A DNA stretch of 64,000 nucleotides from NCBI RefSeq assembly GCF_900110775.1, contig NZ_FOEP01000003.1, positions 62,001-126,000 on the forward strand, written 5' to 3'. A program made the translations under genes and the position numbers. Shown piece after piece: positions 47,825 to 56,770 of this stretch. The DNA comes from Thalassovita taeanensis (lineage in GTDB: Bacteria > Pseudomonadota > Alphaproteobacteria > Rhodobacterales > Rhodobacteraceae). A model generated the notes under the pieces. That model was not told the DNA's origin. It did not search any database and saw only the letters and a list, made by a program, of their open reading frames with translations. How positions within the stretch are numbered: position 1 is the stretch's first letter; every line of letters starts with the position of its first letter.

Positions 47825-50574
47825 TTGGCGGGCGGAACAGCATAGGTCTGTTCGGGGGCTGCATCAAATTTCAGCCGCTCAATTGAAACCAGCCGCAGCA
47901 CGCCTTGCGGGCCGGTGACCAGAAGCTGCGCGCCGAGGCGGGCAAAGCTGTAGTCAGCGGCATGACCGGGCAGGACCGCCGTATCTGTTCCATCGCCGCC
48001 GTGCAGGCCGTCGGGTCCACCGTTTGAGACGAGGGTATCGTCGCCCTCTAGCCCGACAAGCACGTCGCGCTGGGCGGTGCCGGTGATCCGATCGGCGGCA
48101 GAGCTGCCGCGCAGGACCTCACCGTTGGCGAAGGTGCCGGGCGCGCGCTGTTCCCACGTGCCGGAGCGGGTGGCGTTGCTGGTCATCAGGGTGGTCCAGC
48201 GCGGGTTGTCATCCTGAAGATACCGTTTTGCGCCCCAGCTGCCCCATTGGGTCGGCTTGGCGACATCGACGAAGGCATTGAACAGCGTGCCGCCCGCAGC
48301 CTGCCAGCCGTGCAGCAGATCGGCATAGAGCGCAGCCATTTCGGGGCCATAGCTGAAGCGGGTGAAAAGATCGGTCAGGGCGGGGTTGTTGACCCATGCG
48401 CCCTGCCCAACCAGATGGGTTCCGCCCTCGTACATCACCAGATCCATGCCGTAACGCGCGGCGACGCTGGCGTGATAAGGGAACAGCCGCGTGGTAAGGT
48501 CGGCCAGCGATCCGGTGCGCAGGGCCTTGGCCAGTTTCGCGTCGGGGTGGCCTTGGGCGATCCAGTCAAGCACCTGCGGGGCGTGATCGTCGCCGCCCAT
48601 TTCGATGCCGAAATAGCCGGTGATGGCGTAGGCGTCGAACAGCGTGGCGGGGGCCGGGTTGGCGCGGCGATCCTCGGCCACCCAGAGCGGGGCGGTCAGC
48701 AAAGGTTCCTCGAGTCCCGGCCAGCCGGTGTGGGTGGCGATGACGCGGATCAGGCGGTCGGGGGCGTCGGGGCCGAAGGTGTCGGTCCAGATGGCAGCGA
48801 CTTGGGCGGCGCGCATTCCGGCCCATTGCATCCAGCCGTCACGCCCGGCCTTGCGACCCCAGCGCGCGGTGGCCTGTTCGGCAACCCATTGGGTTTGGGG
48901 GAAACCGAAATTCCACAGCTCGTTGGAGTATTCAACATAGGCTTTCAGGCGTGGATTCAGGGACTGTTTCACCTGAAGTGCGAAGTTTTTCACGAAGGTA
49001 TCGTCGGCCATGTGCGGGATGGTGAACCACGGGTCGGTGGCGGTTTGGTTGGCAAGATCGACCATCACCTCGAGCGGGACGCCGCGCCAGGCGTAGGTGA
49101 AATCGGACGGTTGCGGGCGTTGATCCCAGTGCGATACCGGCGAGGCGTTGGTGTTCATCCAATCCATGAAGCGCAGCACCCGCAGGTCGGTGATGAGCGC
49201 CAGCCAGTCGGGATTGAAGCGTTCGGACAGCTCAAACAACGGGATGTGATCCTCGCGCACCACGGCGATATCACGCAGGTAGTTGCCGGTGCCGTTGGGG
49301 TCGGTTTTGCGGATCGTGATGGCGACCAGCCCCTCGCCGGGATCGAAGGAAAACCAGACCTCGCCCGGGGCATAGCGGATGCTTTGCGCCCGGCCTGTGA
49401 CCTCGATCCGGCCTTCGCCCTTATAGCTTAGCCGGTAGCGCCCGGCGAAGTTGCGCGCCTGTGGCGGCAGATCGGTGAGGATGAAGCTTTCGAGGCGGTC
49501 GACGTCGGGGGGCAGGTGCGTGGGCCAGCCGTTGGGGTCAAGATAGCCTTCGGCGCGCAGGCGGTCAGCCTCCCATCCGCCCCACTGGTTGGGAAGGTGG
49601 CCGATCCATGGGCGGGCGGTTTTCATCACGTCGATGAAGGGTGATTGCGTCGACCAGTCGGCGATGCCGTTCAGGCCCATGCCCAGCGATGGGGTCGGGT
49701 GCGTGGCGGCGGTGATGAAGCGGGCGGTTTCGGCGTAGGTTTCGCGCACCAGCGGGTGGATGGTCTGCGGCAGGTCCAGCATCGGCGGCAGCGGGTGATC
49801 GAACAGCGTGGCATAGGTGACAAGGGCCGCGAGGAAATAGAGCGTCGGCGTGCCGTGCGGGGCGTCATCGGTATAAAGATCGGTGGCGGCGAGGCGGCTT
49901 AGGTCGGTTTCGCGCAGCAGCCGCGCCAGCACCGAGGCGACCGGGATCAGGCGGATATGTTGATCGGGGCGGGCGGCGTTCAGGGCGGTGAGCGTGGTTT
50001 GATACCAGTCGTGATAGGCGCCTTGGTTGCGGGCCTGATAGGTACTGAGGGTTTGGGCGTTGGGAGGGAAGGTGCCGCCCATTTCGGCCCAGCCTTCGTA
50101 GAGGAACATCTGCGTGTCGGGGGCAGTTTGTGCGGCCCAGTCGAGTAGGGACAGCGTGGCGCCGAGGGGGGATTGGTCGGTGGGGTTGTCGCCGTCATAG
50201 GGGGCGTTCGCGGCCTGATACTGAATGAAATTGGCGGGGGTGATGACGATGGCGTTGAATCCGGCCTGTGCGAAGGTTTCCTGCGCCGGGTCCCATGCGC
50301 GGGGCAGGTCGCGAAAGGACCAGTTGGGCACAGGCGGCAGGGTTTGGGCGAAGTTGCGCAGAAAGCCCCATGTGCCGTCAGCTGCGAAGGGATGGTTGTT
50401 GGCGCGCGCCAGCAGGTCAAGCCAGTGCGGGACCGAGGTTTCCGGGGTTTCGGTCAGATGGTGGACGAGGCTGTTGCCAAAGAAGAACGCCTTGAACGGG
50501 GTGTCTTGTGCCATGGCGGCGCGGGGCAGCAGGGCCAGAAGCAGGACGAGGATGCGGGGCCAGATGCTGATCAT
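47821..50574 (-). CDS. Large secreted glycosidase-like protein with RTX-type C-terminus
   Basis: 917 aa. A signal peptide ends near residue 22 (RAAMA). An N-terminal region with FFGNSLVHHL resembles SGNH-type domains. The central part resembles a clan GH-A TIM-barrel glycosidase: YVEYSNELWNFGF puts an acid/base-like Glu at 552 and VMYEGGTHL a nucleophile-like Glu at 716. The C-terminus (about 815-870) has acidic G-G-x-G-x-D-type calcium-binding repeats (GLEGDDTL, GLHGGDGTDTA) as in RTX proteins secreted by type I systems. It may trim, release or bind the EPS. I do not recognise the exact GH family. It overlaps the GT4 gene upstream of it by 4 bp and converges with the GT at 46631. Confidence 0.75.
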   Translation of the reverse strand: MISIWPRILVLLLALLPRAAMAQDTPFKAFFFGNSLVHHLTETPETSVPHWLDLLARANNHPFAADGTWGFLRNFAQTLPPVPNWSFRDLPRAWDPAQETFAQAGFNAIVITPANFIQYQAANAPYDGDNPTDQSPLGATLSLLDWAAQTAPDTQMFLYEGWAEMGGTFPPNAQTLSTYQARNQGAYHDWYQTTLTALNAARPDQHIRLIPVASVLARLLRETDLSRLAATDLYTDDAPHGTPTLYFLAALVTYATLFDHPLPPMLDLPQTIHPLVRETYAETARFITAATHPTPSLGMGLNGIADWSTQSPFIDVMKTARPWIGHLPNQWGGWEADRLRAEGYLDPNGWPTHLPPDVDRLESFILTDLPPQARNFAGRYRLSYKGEGRIEVTGRAQSIRYAPGEVWFSFDPGEGLVAITIRKTDPNGTGNYLRDIAVVREDHIPLFELSERFNPDWLALITDLRVLRFMDWMNTNASPVSHWDQRPQPSDFTYAWRGVPLEVMVDLANQTATDPWFTIPHMADDTFVKNFALQVKQSLNPRLKAYVEYSNELWNFGFPQTQWVAEQATARWGRKAGRDGWMQWAGMRAAQVAAIWTDTFGPDAPDRLIRVIATHTGWPGLEEPLLTAPLWVAEDRRANPAPATLFDAYAITGYFGIEMGGDDHAPQVLDWIAQGHPDAKLAKALRTGSLADLTTRLFPYHASVAARYGMDLVMYEGGTHLVGQGAWVNNPALTDLFTRFSYGPEMAALYADLLHGWQAAGGTLFNAFVDVAKPTQWGSWGAKRYLQDDNPRWTTLMTSNATRSGTWEQRAPGTFANGEVLRGSSAADRITGTAQRDVLVGLEGDDTLVSNGGPDGLHGGDGTDTAVLPGHAADYSFARLGAQLLVTGPQGVLRLVSIERLKFDAAPEQTYAVPPAN

Positions 50575-51902
50575 GAGCTGTCCTGCGGGGTGTTGGGGGG
50601 ATCGAAGAACGCGGGTTTGTCGGGGCTTTGGCCAAGCACCCAGCGATAGACCGCAAGCACCTGATGCGCCTTTTGCTGCCAGGTGAACAGATCGGCGATG
50701 CGGGTGCGGGCGGCATCGGCCATCGGGGGCAGGGCGCCGGGGTCGTCGGCCATCTGTGTCAGGCGCTTCTGAAAACCGGAGATGATTTGCGCGCGGGTGC
50801 CAAGCGGGACTTTGACGCCGGTGCCGGGGATCACCAGCTCGCCGGGGCCGGCATAATCGACGATCAGCGGCACAAGGCCCAGAGCCATGGCCTCGAGCAC
50901 CACACCGCCACCAAATTCGCGCACTGAGGGGAAGGCCAGCACCTGCGACTGCGCCGCGACCTTGGGCACCTGATCATGGGCGAGCCAACCGTGGAAGGTG
51001 ACCGCATCGGTGATGCCGTGGGTGTCGGCGAAGGTGCGCAGGCCGGGCAGTAGCGGGCCATCGCCGATCAGATCCAGATGCAGGCGCCCGGCTTGCAGAA
51101 GCGGCAGCGCGGCTTCGAGCAGCATGTCGGGGCCTTTGTAGGGCACCATCCGCCCGATGAAGCAGGCGCGCAAGGGCGTGGTCGCGGGCGGGGCGACGTG
51201 GGAAAACCGGGCCGGGTCAATGGCGTTTTCGGGGATATAGACCGCCTTGGCCTGATGCTTGGCGGGCAGTTCGGATTGGGTGTGGCGCGAACCGACGATC
51301 ACGGCCGCAGCGGCGCGCAGGGTGCGACGGCGGCCCGGCAGCAGCTTGTAGGCCGCGCGCAAGTAGGACAGCCATTCGCGCTCGCGCCGACGTTCGGCGG
51401 CGAAGGCACGGGGCCACGGCACGCCGCCATTCAGGGGCCCAAGCACGAAGGGCACGCCGATGCGGGCGCATTTGGCCGCCAGCGGGCTTGAGATGGTCGG
51501 GCTAAGCGGGGTAATGCGGTGGACGATGTCAAACTGACCCTGCCGCAGCGGGGTGCGAAATTTTCGCCAGATCAGGCGTTCGAAGTACGGATAAGACAGC
51601 GCGTTGATCAGTTGCAGGGCGGTCCAGCCTTTGCCCTCGCCCATCCGCAGGACCTTGCCGATGGCCCAGAGCGGGCGGGCCAGAGCCTCGGAATCGATGG
51701 CGGTGAAATCCTGCCCCTCGGTCAGACCGGCGCGCAAAAATGCCTCGCGGTTGCGGATCTGGGTGACGATATGAACATCGGCCACGTCGCTCAGCGCCCG
51801 CGCCAGCGACCAGCCGACCAGCGGGACACTGACCCATTCGGGGTTCGCGGCCTCGGCGATGATCAGGACGCGCGGGCGGAAAGGCGGGGTTGGGGCTGTC
51901 AT
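50571..51902 (-). CDS. Glycosyltransferase family 4 (GT-B)
   Basis: 443 aa. The start VLIIAEAANPEWVSVPLVGW is a donor-site-like N-terminal segment; CFIGRMVPYKGPDMLLEA and FPSVREFGGGVVLEAMALGL form the GT4 nucleotide-sugar-binding half. It adds a sugar in EPS assembly. Its stop region overlaps the start of the secreted glycosidase-like gene by 4 bp, and the Wzy-like gene lies 3 bp upstream, so these genes form one minus-strand unit with ExoY-like transferase at its head. Confidence 0.88.
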   Translation of the reverse strand: MTAPTPPFRPRVLIIAEAANPEWVSVPLVGWSLARALSDVADVHIVTQIRNREAFLRAGLTEGQDFTAIDSEALARPLWAIGKVLRMGEGKGWTALQLINALSYPYFERLIWRKFRTPLRQGQFDIVHRITPLSPTISSPLAAKCARIGVPFVLGPLNGGVPWPRAFAAERRREREWLSYLRAAYKLLPGRRRTLRAAAAVIVGSRHTQSELPAKHQAKAVYIPENAIDPARFSHVAPPATTPLRACFIGRMVPYKGPDMLLEAALPLLQAGRLHLDLIGDGPLLPGLRTFADTHGITDAVTFHGWLAHDQVPKVAAQSQVLAFPSVREFGGGVVLEAMALGLVPLIVDYAGPGELVIPGTGVKVPLGTRAQIISGFQKRLTQMADDPGALPPMADAARTRIADLFTWQQKAHQVLAVYRWVLGQSPDKPAFFDPPNTPQDSS

Positions 51903-51905
51903 CGG

Positions 51906-53288
51906 TTACATGATACTGCGCAGTTTCATCTTGGCCACTTTTTCCGCCGGTTTTGCTGTCTCTGCATAGCCCAGAAGCGCGCCTGCGATCAGCCAAGTCA
52001 GTGGTGTCAGCGTGGCATTCGGCAACAGATCCACCATATTGACCGCAAGCAACAAGGATAATCCCCCGATATAGGGCGACCAGACTGGGGTTGGCGACCC
52101 TCGGGTCTTGGCCCACAGCAGCACGATTGGCAGCGCCAGCAGGCCGAATTCAGCCAGAAACCCGACCCAGCCAAACATCCCGATCAGGATGACCCAGCGC
52201 CCGTCTGTGACGGTCATGATTCTGCCGCTGTCGGGATCGAGGATGTGATTGCGGCCCCAGCTGCCCCAGCCGAATAGCGGCTTTTCATTGGCGCGATCAA
52301 GTAGCGTATTTTCGTTATCAAAGCGGAACTTCAATGATCCTGCGCGCTCGGTATCGATCTTGGTGGCTTGCTCCAGCATTGCCTGTTCGGGCACCAGCCC
52401 TGCGCCTTTCAGCACCGGATATCCGACAGCCAGAAGCGCCAGAACCAGTGCGATTCGCAGTTGAAGCCCCTTGGGCAGCAGCACGACAGCCGGCAGCAGG
52501 AACATCGCATAGAGTAGCGAGCCCAGAGATTTGCACAGCACCAGCACGACGACCATGTAAAACACCGCACCGATCGCTGTTGCGCGCGCTTTGCCGGTTT
52601 CGGTGCGCAGCAGGATCGCGGTGGCGACCAGTGACATCATCGCCAGAAACGCGACCCAAAGCCCGTGGTACAGAAAGACGATGGGGCGGAAGCCGCCCTG
52701 ACGGATCATCTGTTCGAAATTGTGCTGAAAATAGCCGTATATCCAGATGTTCAGTTGCGGGCTTAGCCGGACCTCGATCAGCATTGGCAGGGAATAGACC
52801 AACCCGGCAAGGCTGAGCGCCAGCAGCAGGTCGCGCTGATCATTGGCGGTATTCAAGAAGTTTCGCGCCAGCAGGAACGGAACGACCAGTATGAACTGCT
52901 GCACCACGATTGAAACGGCATCCTTGAGGCCCAGGCCGGGCAGCCCGAAATGCCCGAAGAACACCGGGTTCGTATTGGTCAGGCTTGTGGCCAGCGGCGA
53001 GAAGATGAACAGCAACACCAGCGCTCGTGCCATTGGCTGCTGTGGCAGAAGCTTGATCCGGTCCCGGTATAGCACCAGACAGACCAGCAGGGCGGCAAGG
53101 CTGGGCAGCGTTTCCTTGTTCAGCGGTGGCAGCAGCGGAAAGTCAAAGGCGGCGGGGGGCGGCGGCAGCAGCAGATAGGCCACCATCAGGCTGGTCAATA
53201 CGGCACGCCCCACGGGCAACCGCATGAAGATGACGACCGTCATCAGGGGCCACAGCCCCAGAACCAGAAAGGCAAAACTGTTTGGCAT
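51906..53288 (-). CDS. Wzy-like O-antigen/EPS polymerase
   Basis: 460 aa integral membrane protein with about 10-12 predicted helices. The large periplasmic loop contains FRFDNENTLLDRANEKPLFGWGSWGRNH, a pattern of O-antigen ligase/polymerase (Wzy_C-type) proteins. It would polymerise flipped repeat units. It lies between the ExoY-like and GT4 genes. No alternative function is favoured, but ligase and polymerase cannot be told apart by sequence alone. Confidence 0.8.
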   Translation of the reverse strand: MPNSFAFLVLGLWPLMTVVIFMRLPVGRAVLTSLMVAYLLLPPPPAAFDFPLLPPLNKETLPSLAALLVCLVLYRDRIKLLPQQPMARALVLLFIFSPLATSLTNTNPVFFGHFGLPGLGLKDAVSIVVQQFILVVPFLLARNFLNTANDQRDLLLALSLAGLVYSLPMLIEVRLSPQLNIWIYGYFQHNFEQMIRQGGFRPIVFLYHGLWVAFLAMMSLVATAILLRTETGKARATAIGAVFYMVVVLVLCKSLGSLLYAMFLLPAVVLLPKGLQLRIALVLALLAVGYPVLKGAGLVPEQAMLEQATKIDTERAGSLKFRFDNENTLLDRANEKPLFGWGSWGRNHILDPDSGRIMTVTDGRWVILIGMFGWVGFLAEFGLLALPIVLLWAKTRGSPTPVWSPYIGGLSLLLAVNMVDLLPNATLTPLTWLIAGALLGYAETAKPAEKVAKMKLRSIM

Positions 53289-53388
53289 TCAACGCCCGTA
53301 TTTCGTGCCGTGGCTGCGCTCTTGTTGGCCGAGCGGATCTTTCCACATCTCTATCATAGATGGATACAGGCGCGTTACGGCATAATAA

Positions 53389-53428
53389 TGGCAAAACAGG
53401 CCCGGCACGAAGGTGTTGGGGCCTGTTT
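53389..53428 (-). terminator. Hairpin between ExoY-like and Wzy-like genes
   Basis: AAACAGGCCC (53394-53403) and GGGCCTGTTT (53419-53428) are perfect 10-bp arms around a 15-nt loop; on the minus strand TTTTGCC follows. It sits directly after the ExoY-like stop and could partly terminate, giving more ExoY-like message than downstream message. Confidence 0.65.
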
Positions 53429-53438
53429 GATCGGCAGC

Positions 53439-54128
53439 TTAGTGCCCGGTGGCTTGGATCACGACCCGGAAGGTGTCGGCCATGACCTTGAGGTCCGTCA
53501 GCAGCGACAGCTTGCGGAAATAGCTCGCGTCGAACATTGCCCGGTCACGAAAGCTGCTTTCGTTGCGTGCCGAGGTTTGCCAGAAACCGGTAATTCCGGG
53601 GCGCATGGCGTAATATTCGGTGCCCGGATAGATCGCGCGCTGTTCGCACATCATCGGGCGGGGGCCGACCATCGACATCTCGCCTTTCAGCACGTTGACA
53701 AGTTGCGGCAGTTCATCCAGCGAGGTTCTGCGGATGAAGTGGCCAAAGCGGGTGATCCGAGGGTCGTTCTTGAGTTTCTGCGTGTGGTCCCATTCGGCCT
53801 TGGCGTCAGGATTGGCCGCAAGATAGGTTGCCAGCACCTGATCGGCATCGTCCACCATGCTGCGTAGTTTCCACATGCGAAACACGCGGCCGTGCAGTCC
53901 AACCCGTTTTTGCAGATAGAAAGGTGAGCGCCCGTCGAGCGCAATCACCGCAGCCAGGACAGCCAGAATAACAACCACCGGGGGGGTGATAAGAAGCGCC
54001 AGCGTCAGATCCAACGCTCGCTTGCCCGCAATCCGGTACAGCCCGCGGTGCCACAGCGCGGACGACCGTCCGCTGGCGGGTACAACGATCTGTGCCGGTT
54101 CGTAAACCGGGTTCATTTGCATATTCAT
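53439..54128 (-). CDS. ExoY/WbaP-type undecaprenyl-phosphate sugar phosphotransferase
   Basis: 229 aa. One N-terminal membrane helix (LTLALLITPPVVVILAVLAAV) and the catalytic C-terminal domain with KRVGLHGRVFRMWKLRSM, RRTSLDELPQLVNVLKGEMS and VGPRP are diagnostic of initiating phosphoglycosyl transferases (bacterial sugar transferase family). It puts the first sugar phosphate on undecaprenyl phosphate to start EPS repeat units. The ATG at 54128 has GGAGG 8 nt upstream; the longer frame to 54215 lacks conserved sequence. It is first in the 54128-47821 unit. Confidence 0.94.
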   Translation of the reverse strand: MNMQMNPVYEPAQIVVPASGRSSALWHRGLYRIAGKRALDLTLALLITPPVVVILAVLAAVIALDGRSPFYLQKRVGLHGRVFRMWKLRSMVDDADQVLATYLAANPDAKAEWDHTQKLKNDPRITRFGHFIRRTSLDELPQLVNVLKGEMSMVGPRPMMCEQRAIYPGTEYYAMRPGITGFWQTSARNESSFRDRAMFDASYFRKLSLLTDLKVMADTFRVVIQATGH

Positions 54129-55185
54129 TACCGACCCTCCCCAGGGTTTGATACTCATACTTGGACGCGTACAAATGCGCCCGGCACACAACAAAACTTC
54201 TTTCCACAGCGCCAAGACGGCGCAGCAGTGCAGTCACGAAATAACTGTCTGGTCGACACGAGGGCGAACTGGTGGGCCGCCCGGGTAATTATTTACGGAG
54301 GCACAAGGCCGAGGTGGGATCAAGAATTTCCGGGGTTGAAAAATATGCGGAATAATTGGTCTCAGTATTTCCTCGAATTTGAGTGATCCGATGTCCATCT
54401 TTATGCATTTTCGGCAAATTTCCGTCAATTGCGACGAAGCGTCTACAACCCTCGGGAGATGTGCGCCAGCGCACGACATGGCCGGTGTTACGATCTGTGC
54501 TTACCTTTTTTCCGGGCGCGATCAGAGGTGGGTCAGCGTGCTGTCGTTCAGGGTTCGGGCGCGGGTTTTCAGGTGCCGCGCAACCGAGCGCATTTTCATC
54601 TCACACGGTCAGAAGTGGGCGAATTGTTGCTGGTCGTGACACAATTCTTGTTTGTGTCGTAGCTGTGCAGAAAGGGCGCAACAATAAATCGCGCTTTCCG
54701 CATGGCTCGACGGTTCTGTGCATGTATCGAATTTGTCGAAAGTTTGTCACATATGCAATTCCCGCCCGAAAACGGCGGCAAATGTGGCGGGATTGTGGCC
54801 GTTTCGCGCCATTCTTCTGGCGGTCGGCGGGCGGAAGTTTGTCGACCCTTCGGGCGGTGAAATTACATCTCTGGGTAGAGTTAAGGTTTTGAACAGTCTG
54901 AACTTTCTCGCGATATTGTTGTGAAAACCGTTTGTAATCGCGGAAAAGAGCGATTCGTTTTTGAGGTTTTGGCCCGCTTTCGTTGCTGCCGACCACGTGA
55001 TTTGGACCGAATGTCGTCTCAAAGTTCCCTAGCGGAAGGATCAGGGGCTTTTTGGGCCGACTCTTGGGTTGGGATGGGTTGCGTACGCCTGCGTCTGTGT
55101 CAGAACTGTCAGGCGCTTGGCGCCACGCCGGGTGCCGTCGCAGGACAACCAACCGTGCTTGCGGAAAATAGCAAAGGCCGAATAT
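54129..55185. other. About 1.06 kb without a convincing gene
   Basis: This gap separates the EPS locus from the ligase/TRAP region and appears less GC-rich than the flanks. Open frames present on both strands show no recognisable family motif. It holds promoters for the ExoY-like gene and the acyl-CoA ligase gene. Inverted repeats seen are GTGCGC-CA-GCGCAC at 54461-54474, GACACA/TGTGTC at 54638-54658, and GAATTGT/ACAATTC at 54621-54647. No tRNA or known RNA family was recognised. Confidence 0.6.
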
Positions 55186-56739
55186 ATGATCCGTGTTACC
55201 GATCAGCTTGCCAAGGCGGCACATGCGTGGCCGGATCTTCCTGCCGTAAGTTGCGCCCTGCGCACGCTGAGCTGGGCCGAGTTGAACGTGCGTACGCGCG
55301 CGCTTGCCACGGTGCTGTCTGACGCTGGTGTTCAGCGCGGCGACCGTCTGGCGTATCTGGGGTTCAACAGCCATATCGGGGTGGAGTGCTACTATGCGCC
55401 GGCGCTGGTTGGTGCGGCGGTGGTGCCGATCAATTTCCGCCTGTCCGAGCGCGAGTTGATCGACTGTATCCATGACTGCCGCCCGCGGGTTCTGGTGGTG
55501 GATGAAGAACACGCGCCCCTGGCGCGGGCGATCATGGCCGCCTGCCCGCAGGTCGAGCAGGTGCTATATGCAGGCACCGGTACGGTGCCCGCCGGTATGG
55601 TTGGGTATGAAGCGGCGCTGAGCACGGCCGGAGCGGAACCAGATTTTCAGGCGCTGTGCGGCCGCGATGATGACATGCTGATCATGTTCTATACTGGCGG
55701 CACCACCGGCACGCCGAAGGGTGTGATGCTGACCCATACCAACATGTTCACTAATGCGATGGCGGCGCTGACCAATTGGGACATCGCCGAAAACGGGGCG
55801 CATTTTGTCACTGGCCCACTGTTTCATACCGCAGGCGGTTCGCGTGTGTTCGGGGCCTCGTTGATGGGGGTGCATCTGGTGTTGATGCCGCGGTTTGATG
55901 CGGTGGAGCTGATGGGGCTGGTCGCCAAACACCGGGTGACGCTGCTGCAATTCGTGCCAACGATGATGGCGATGCTTCTGGATCACCCGCAGATCGGCAG
56001 GTTTGACATGTCGTCGGTCAAGATGATGACCTATGGCGCGGCACCGATGCCGCCCGCGCTGATGAAGCGCGCGCTGAAGGTCTTTCCCGGGGTGCGCTTT
56101 GGGCAGGCGTTCGGCATGACCGAAGCCTCGCCCGTGCTGACGGTGCTGAACCCGGACTATCATGTGCTCAGCGGGCCGAAGGCGGGCAAGCTGACCTCGC
56201 TCGGGCGGCCGGTGTCTTATGCCGATGTGCGGGTGGTGGATGAAAACGATGTGCCGCTGCCCGCCGGTCAGATCGGCGAGATCATCGCCCGTGGTCCGAA
56301 TATCATGAAGGGGTATTGGCAGCAGCCCGAGGTCACAGCCGAGGCCATGCGCGGCGGGTGGTATCATACCGGCGACAGCGGGTATTTCGACAAGGACGGG
56401 TTTCTGTTTCTGGCGGGGCGGATCAAGGACATGGTGATCACCGGCGGCGAAAACGTGTATCCGGTTGAGGTCGAGGAGGTCATGGGTACGCATCCGGCCG
56501 TCAGGGACAGCGCGATCATCGGCACGCCTGACCCGAAATGGGGCGAGCGGGTTCATGCGGTGATCGTGCTGCACCCCGGTGCCTGTCCGACGGAAGAAGA
56601 GATCATCGCCCATTGCCGGACACAGCTGGCGCATTACAAATGCCCCACGCTGGTGTCCTTTCGCACTGAACCCTTGCCCCTGACCAAGGTCAACAAGGTG
56701 GACAAGCTGGCGTTGCGCGCGTTTTACAACAACGGGTAA
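55186..56739 (+). CDS. Class I acyl-CoA synthetase (AMP-dependent ligase)
   Basis: 517 aa ANL-superfamily enzyme. The ATP-binding motif YTGGTTGTPKGVM (about 180), GMTEASP, YHTGDSGYFDKDGF with the hinge GRIKDMVITGGENVYP, and the late lysine in TKVNKVDK are present. It makes a fatty or aromatic acyl-CoA via an acyl-adenylate. The substrate cannot be fixed; similarity is to medium/long-chain fatty acid and benzoate-type ligases. The ATG at 55186 follows GCAAAGGCCG. It faces the alcohol dehydrogenase gene across a hairpin and is not clearly linked to the EPS locus or the TRAP operon. Confidence 0.85.
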   Translation: MIRVTDQLAKAAHAWPDLPAVSCALRTLSWAELNVRTRALATVLSDAGVQRGDRLAYLGFNSHIGVECYYAPALVGAAVVPINFRLSERELIDCIHDCRPRVLVVDEEHAPLARAIMAACPQVEQVLYAGTGTVPAGMVGYEAALSTAGAEPDFQALCGRDDDMLIMFYTGGTTGTPKGVMLTHTNMFTNAMAALTNWDIAENGAHFVTGPLFHTAGGSRVFGASLMGVHLVLMPRFDAVELMGLVAKHRVTLLQFVPTMMAMLLDHPQIGRFDMSSVKMMTYGAAPMPPALMKRALKVFPGVRFGQAFGMTEASPVLTVLNPDYHVLSGPKAGKLTSLGRPVSYADVRVVDENDVPLPAGQIGEIIARGPNIMKGYWQQPEVTAEAMRGGWYHTGDSGYFDKDGFLFLAGRIKDMVITGGENVYPVEVEEVMGTHPAVRDSAIIGTPDPKWGERVHAVIVLHPGACPTEEEIIAHCRTQLAHYKCPTLVSFRTEPLPLTKVNKVDKLALRAFYNNG

Positions 56740-56740
56740 A

Positions 56741-56761
56741 GACGGGGCGATGTGCCCCGTC
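56741..56761. terminator. Hairpin between convergent ligase and alcohol dehydrogenase genes
   Basis: GACGGGGC and GCCCCGTC are perfect 8-bp arms with a 5-nt loop, right after the ligase stop. A good T-run is missing on both strands, so it is a likely but imperfect bidirectional terminator. Confidence 0.6.
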
Positions 56762-56770
56762 CGGTGTTTC

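Noticed and set aside
54383-54892. 169-codon open frame on the plus strand in the long gap
   Set aside because: No family motif, cysteine/arginine-rich random-looking sequence, no ribosome-binding site, overlaps other frames.
54601-55512. 303-codon open frame on the minus strand
   Set aside because: Extends antisense into the clear acyl-CoA ligase gene and has low-complexity His/Arg/Gln composition of an antisense shadow.
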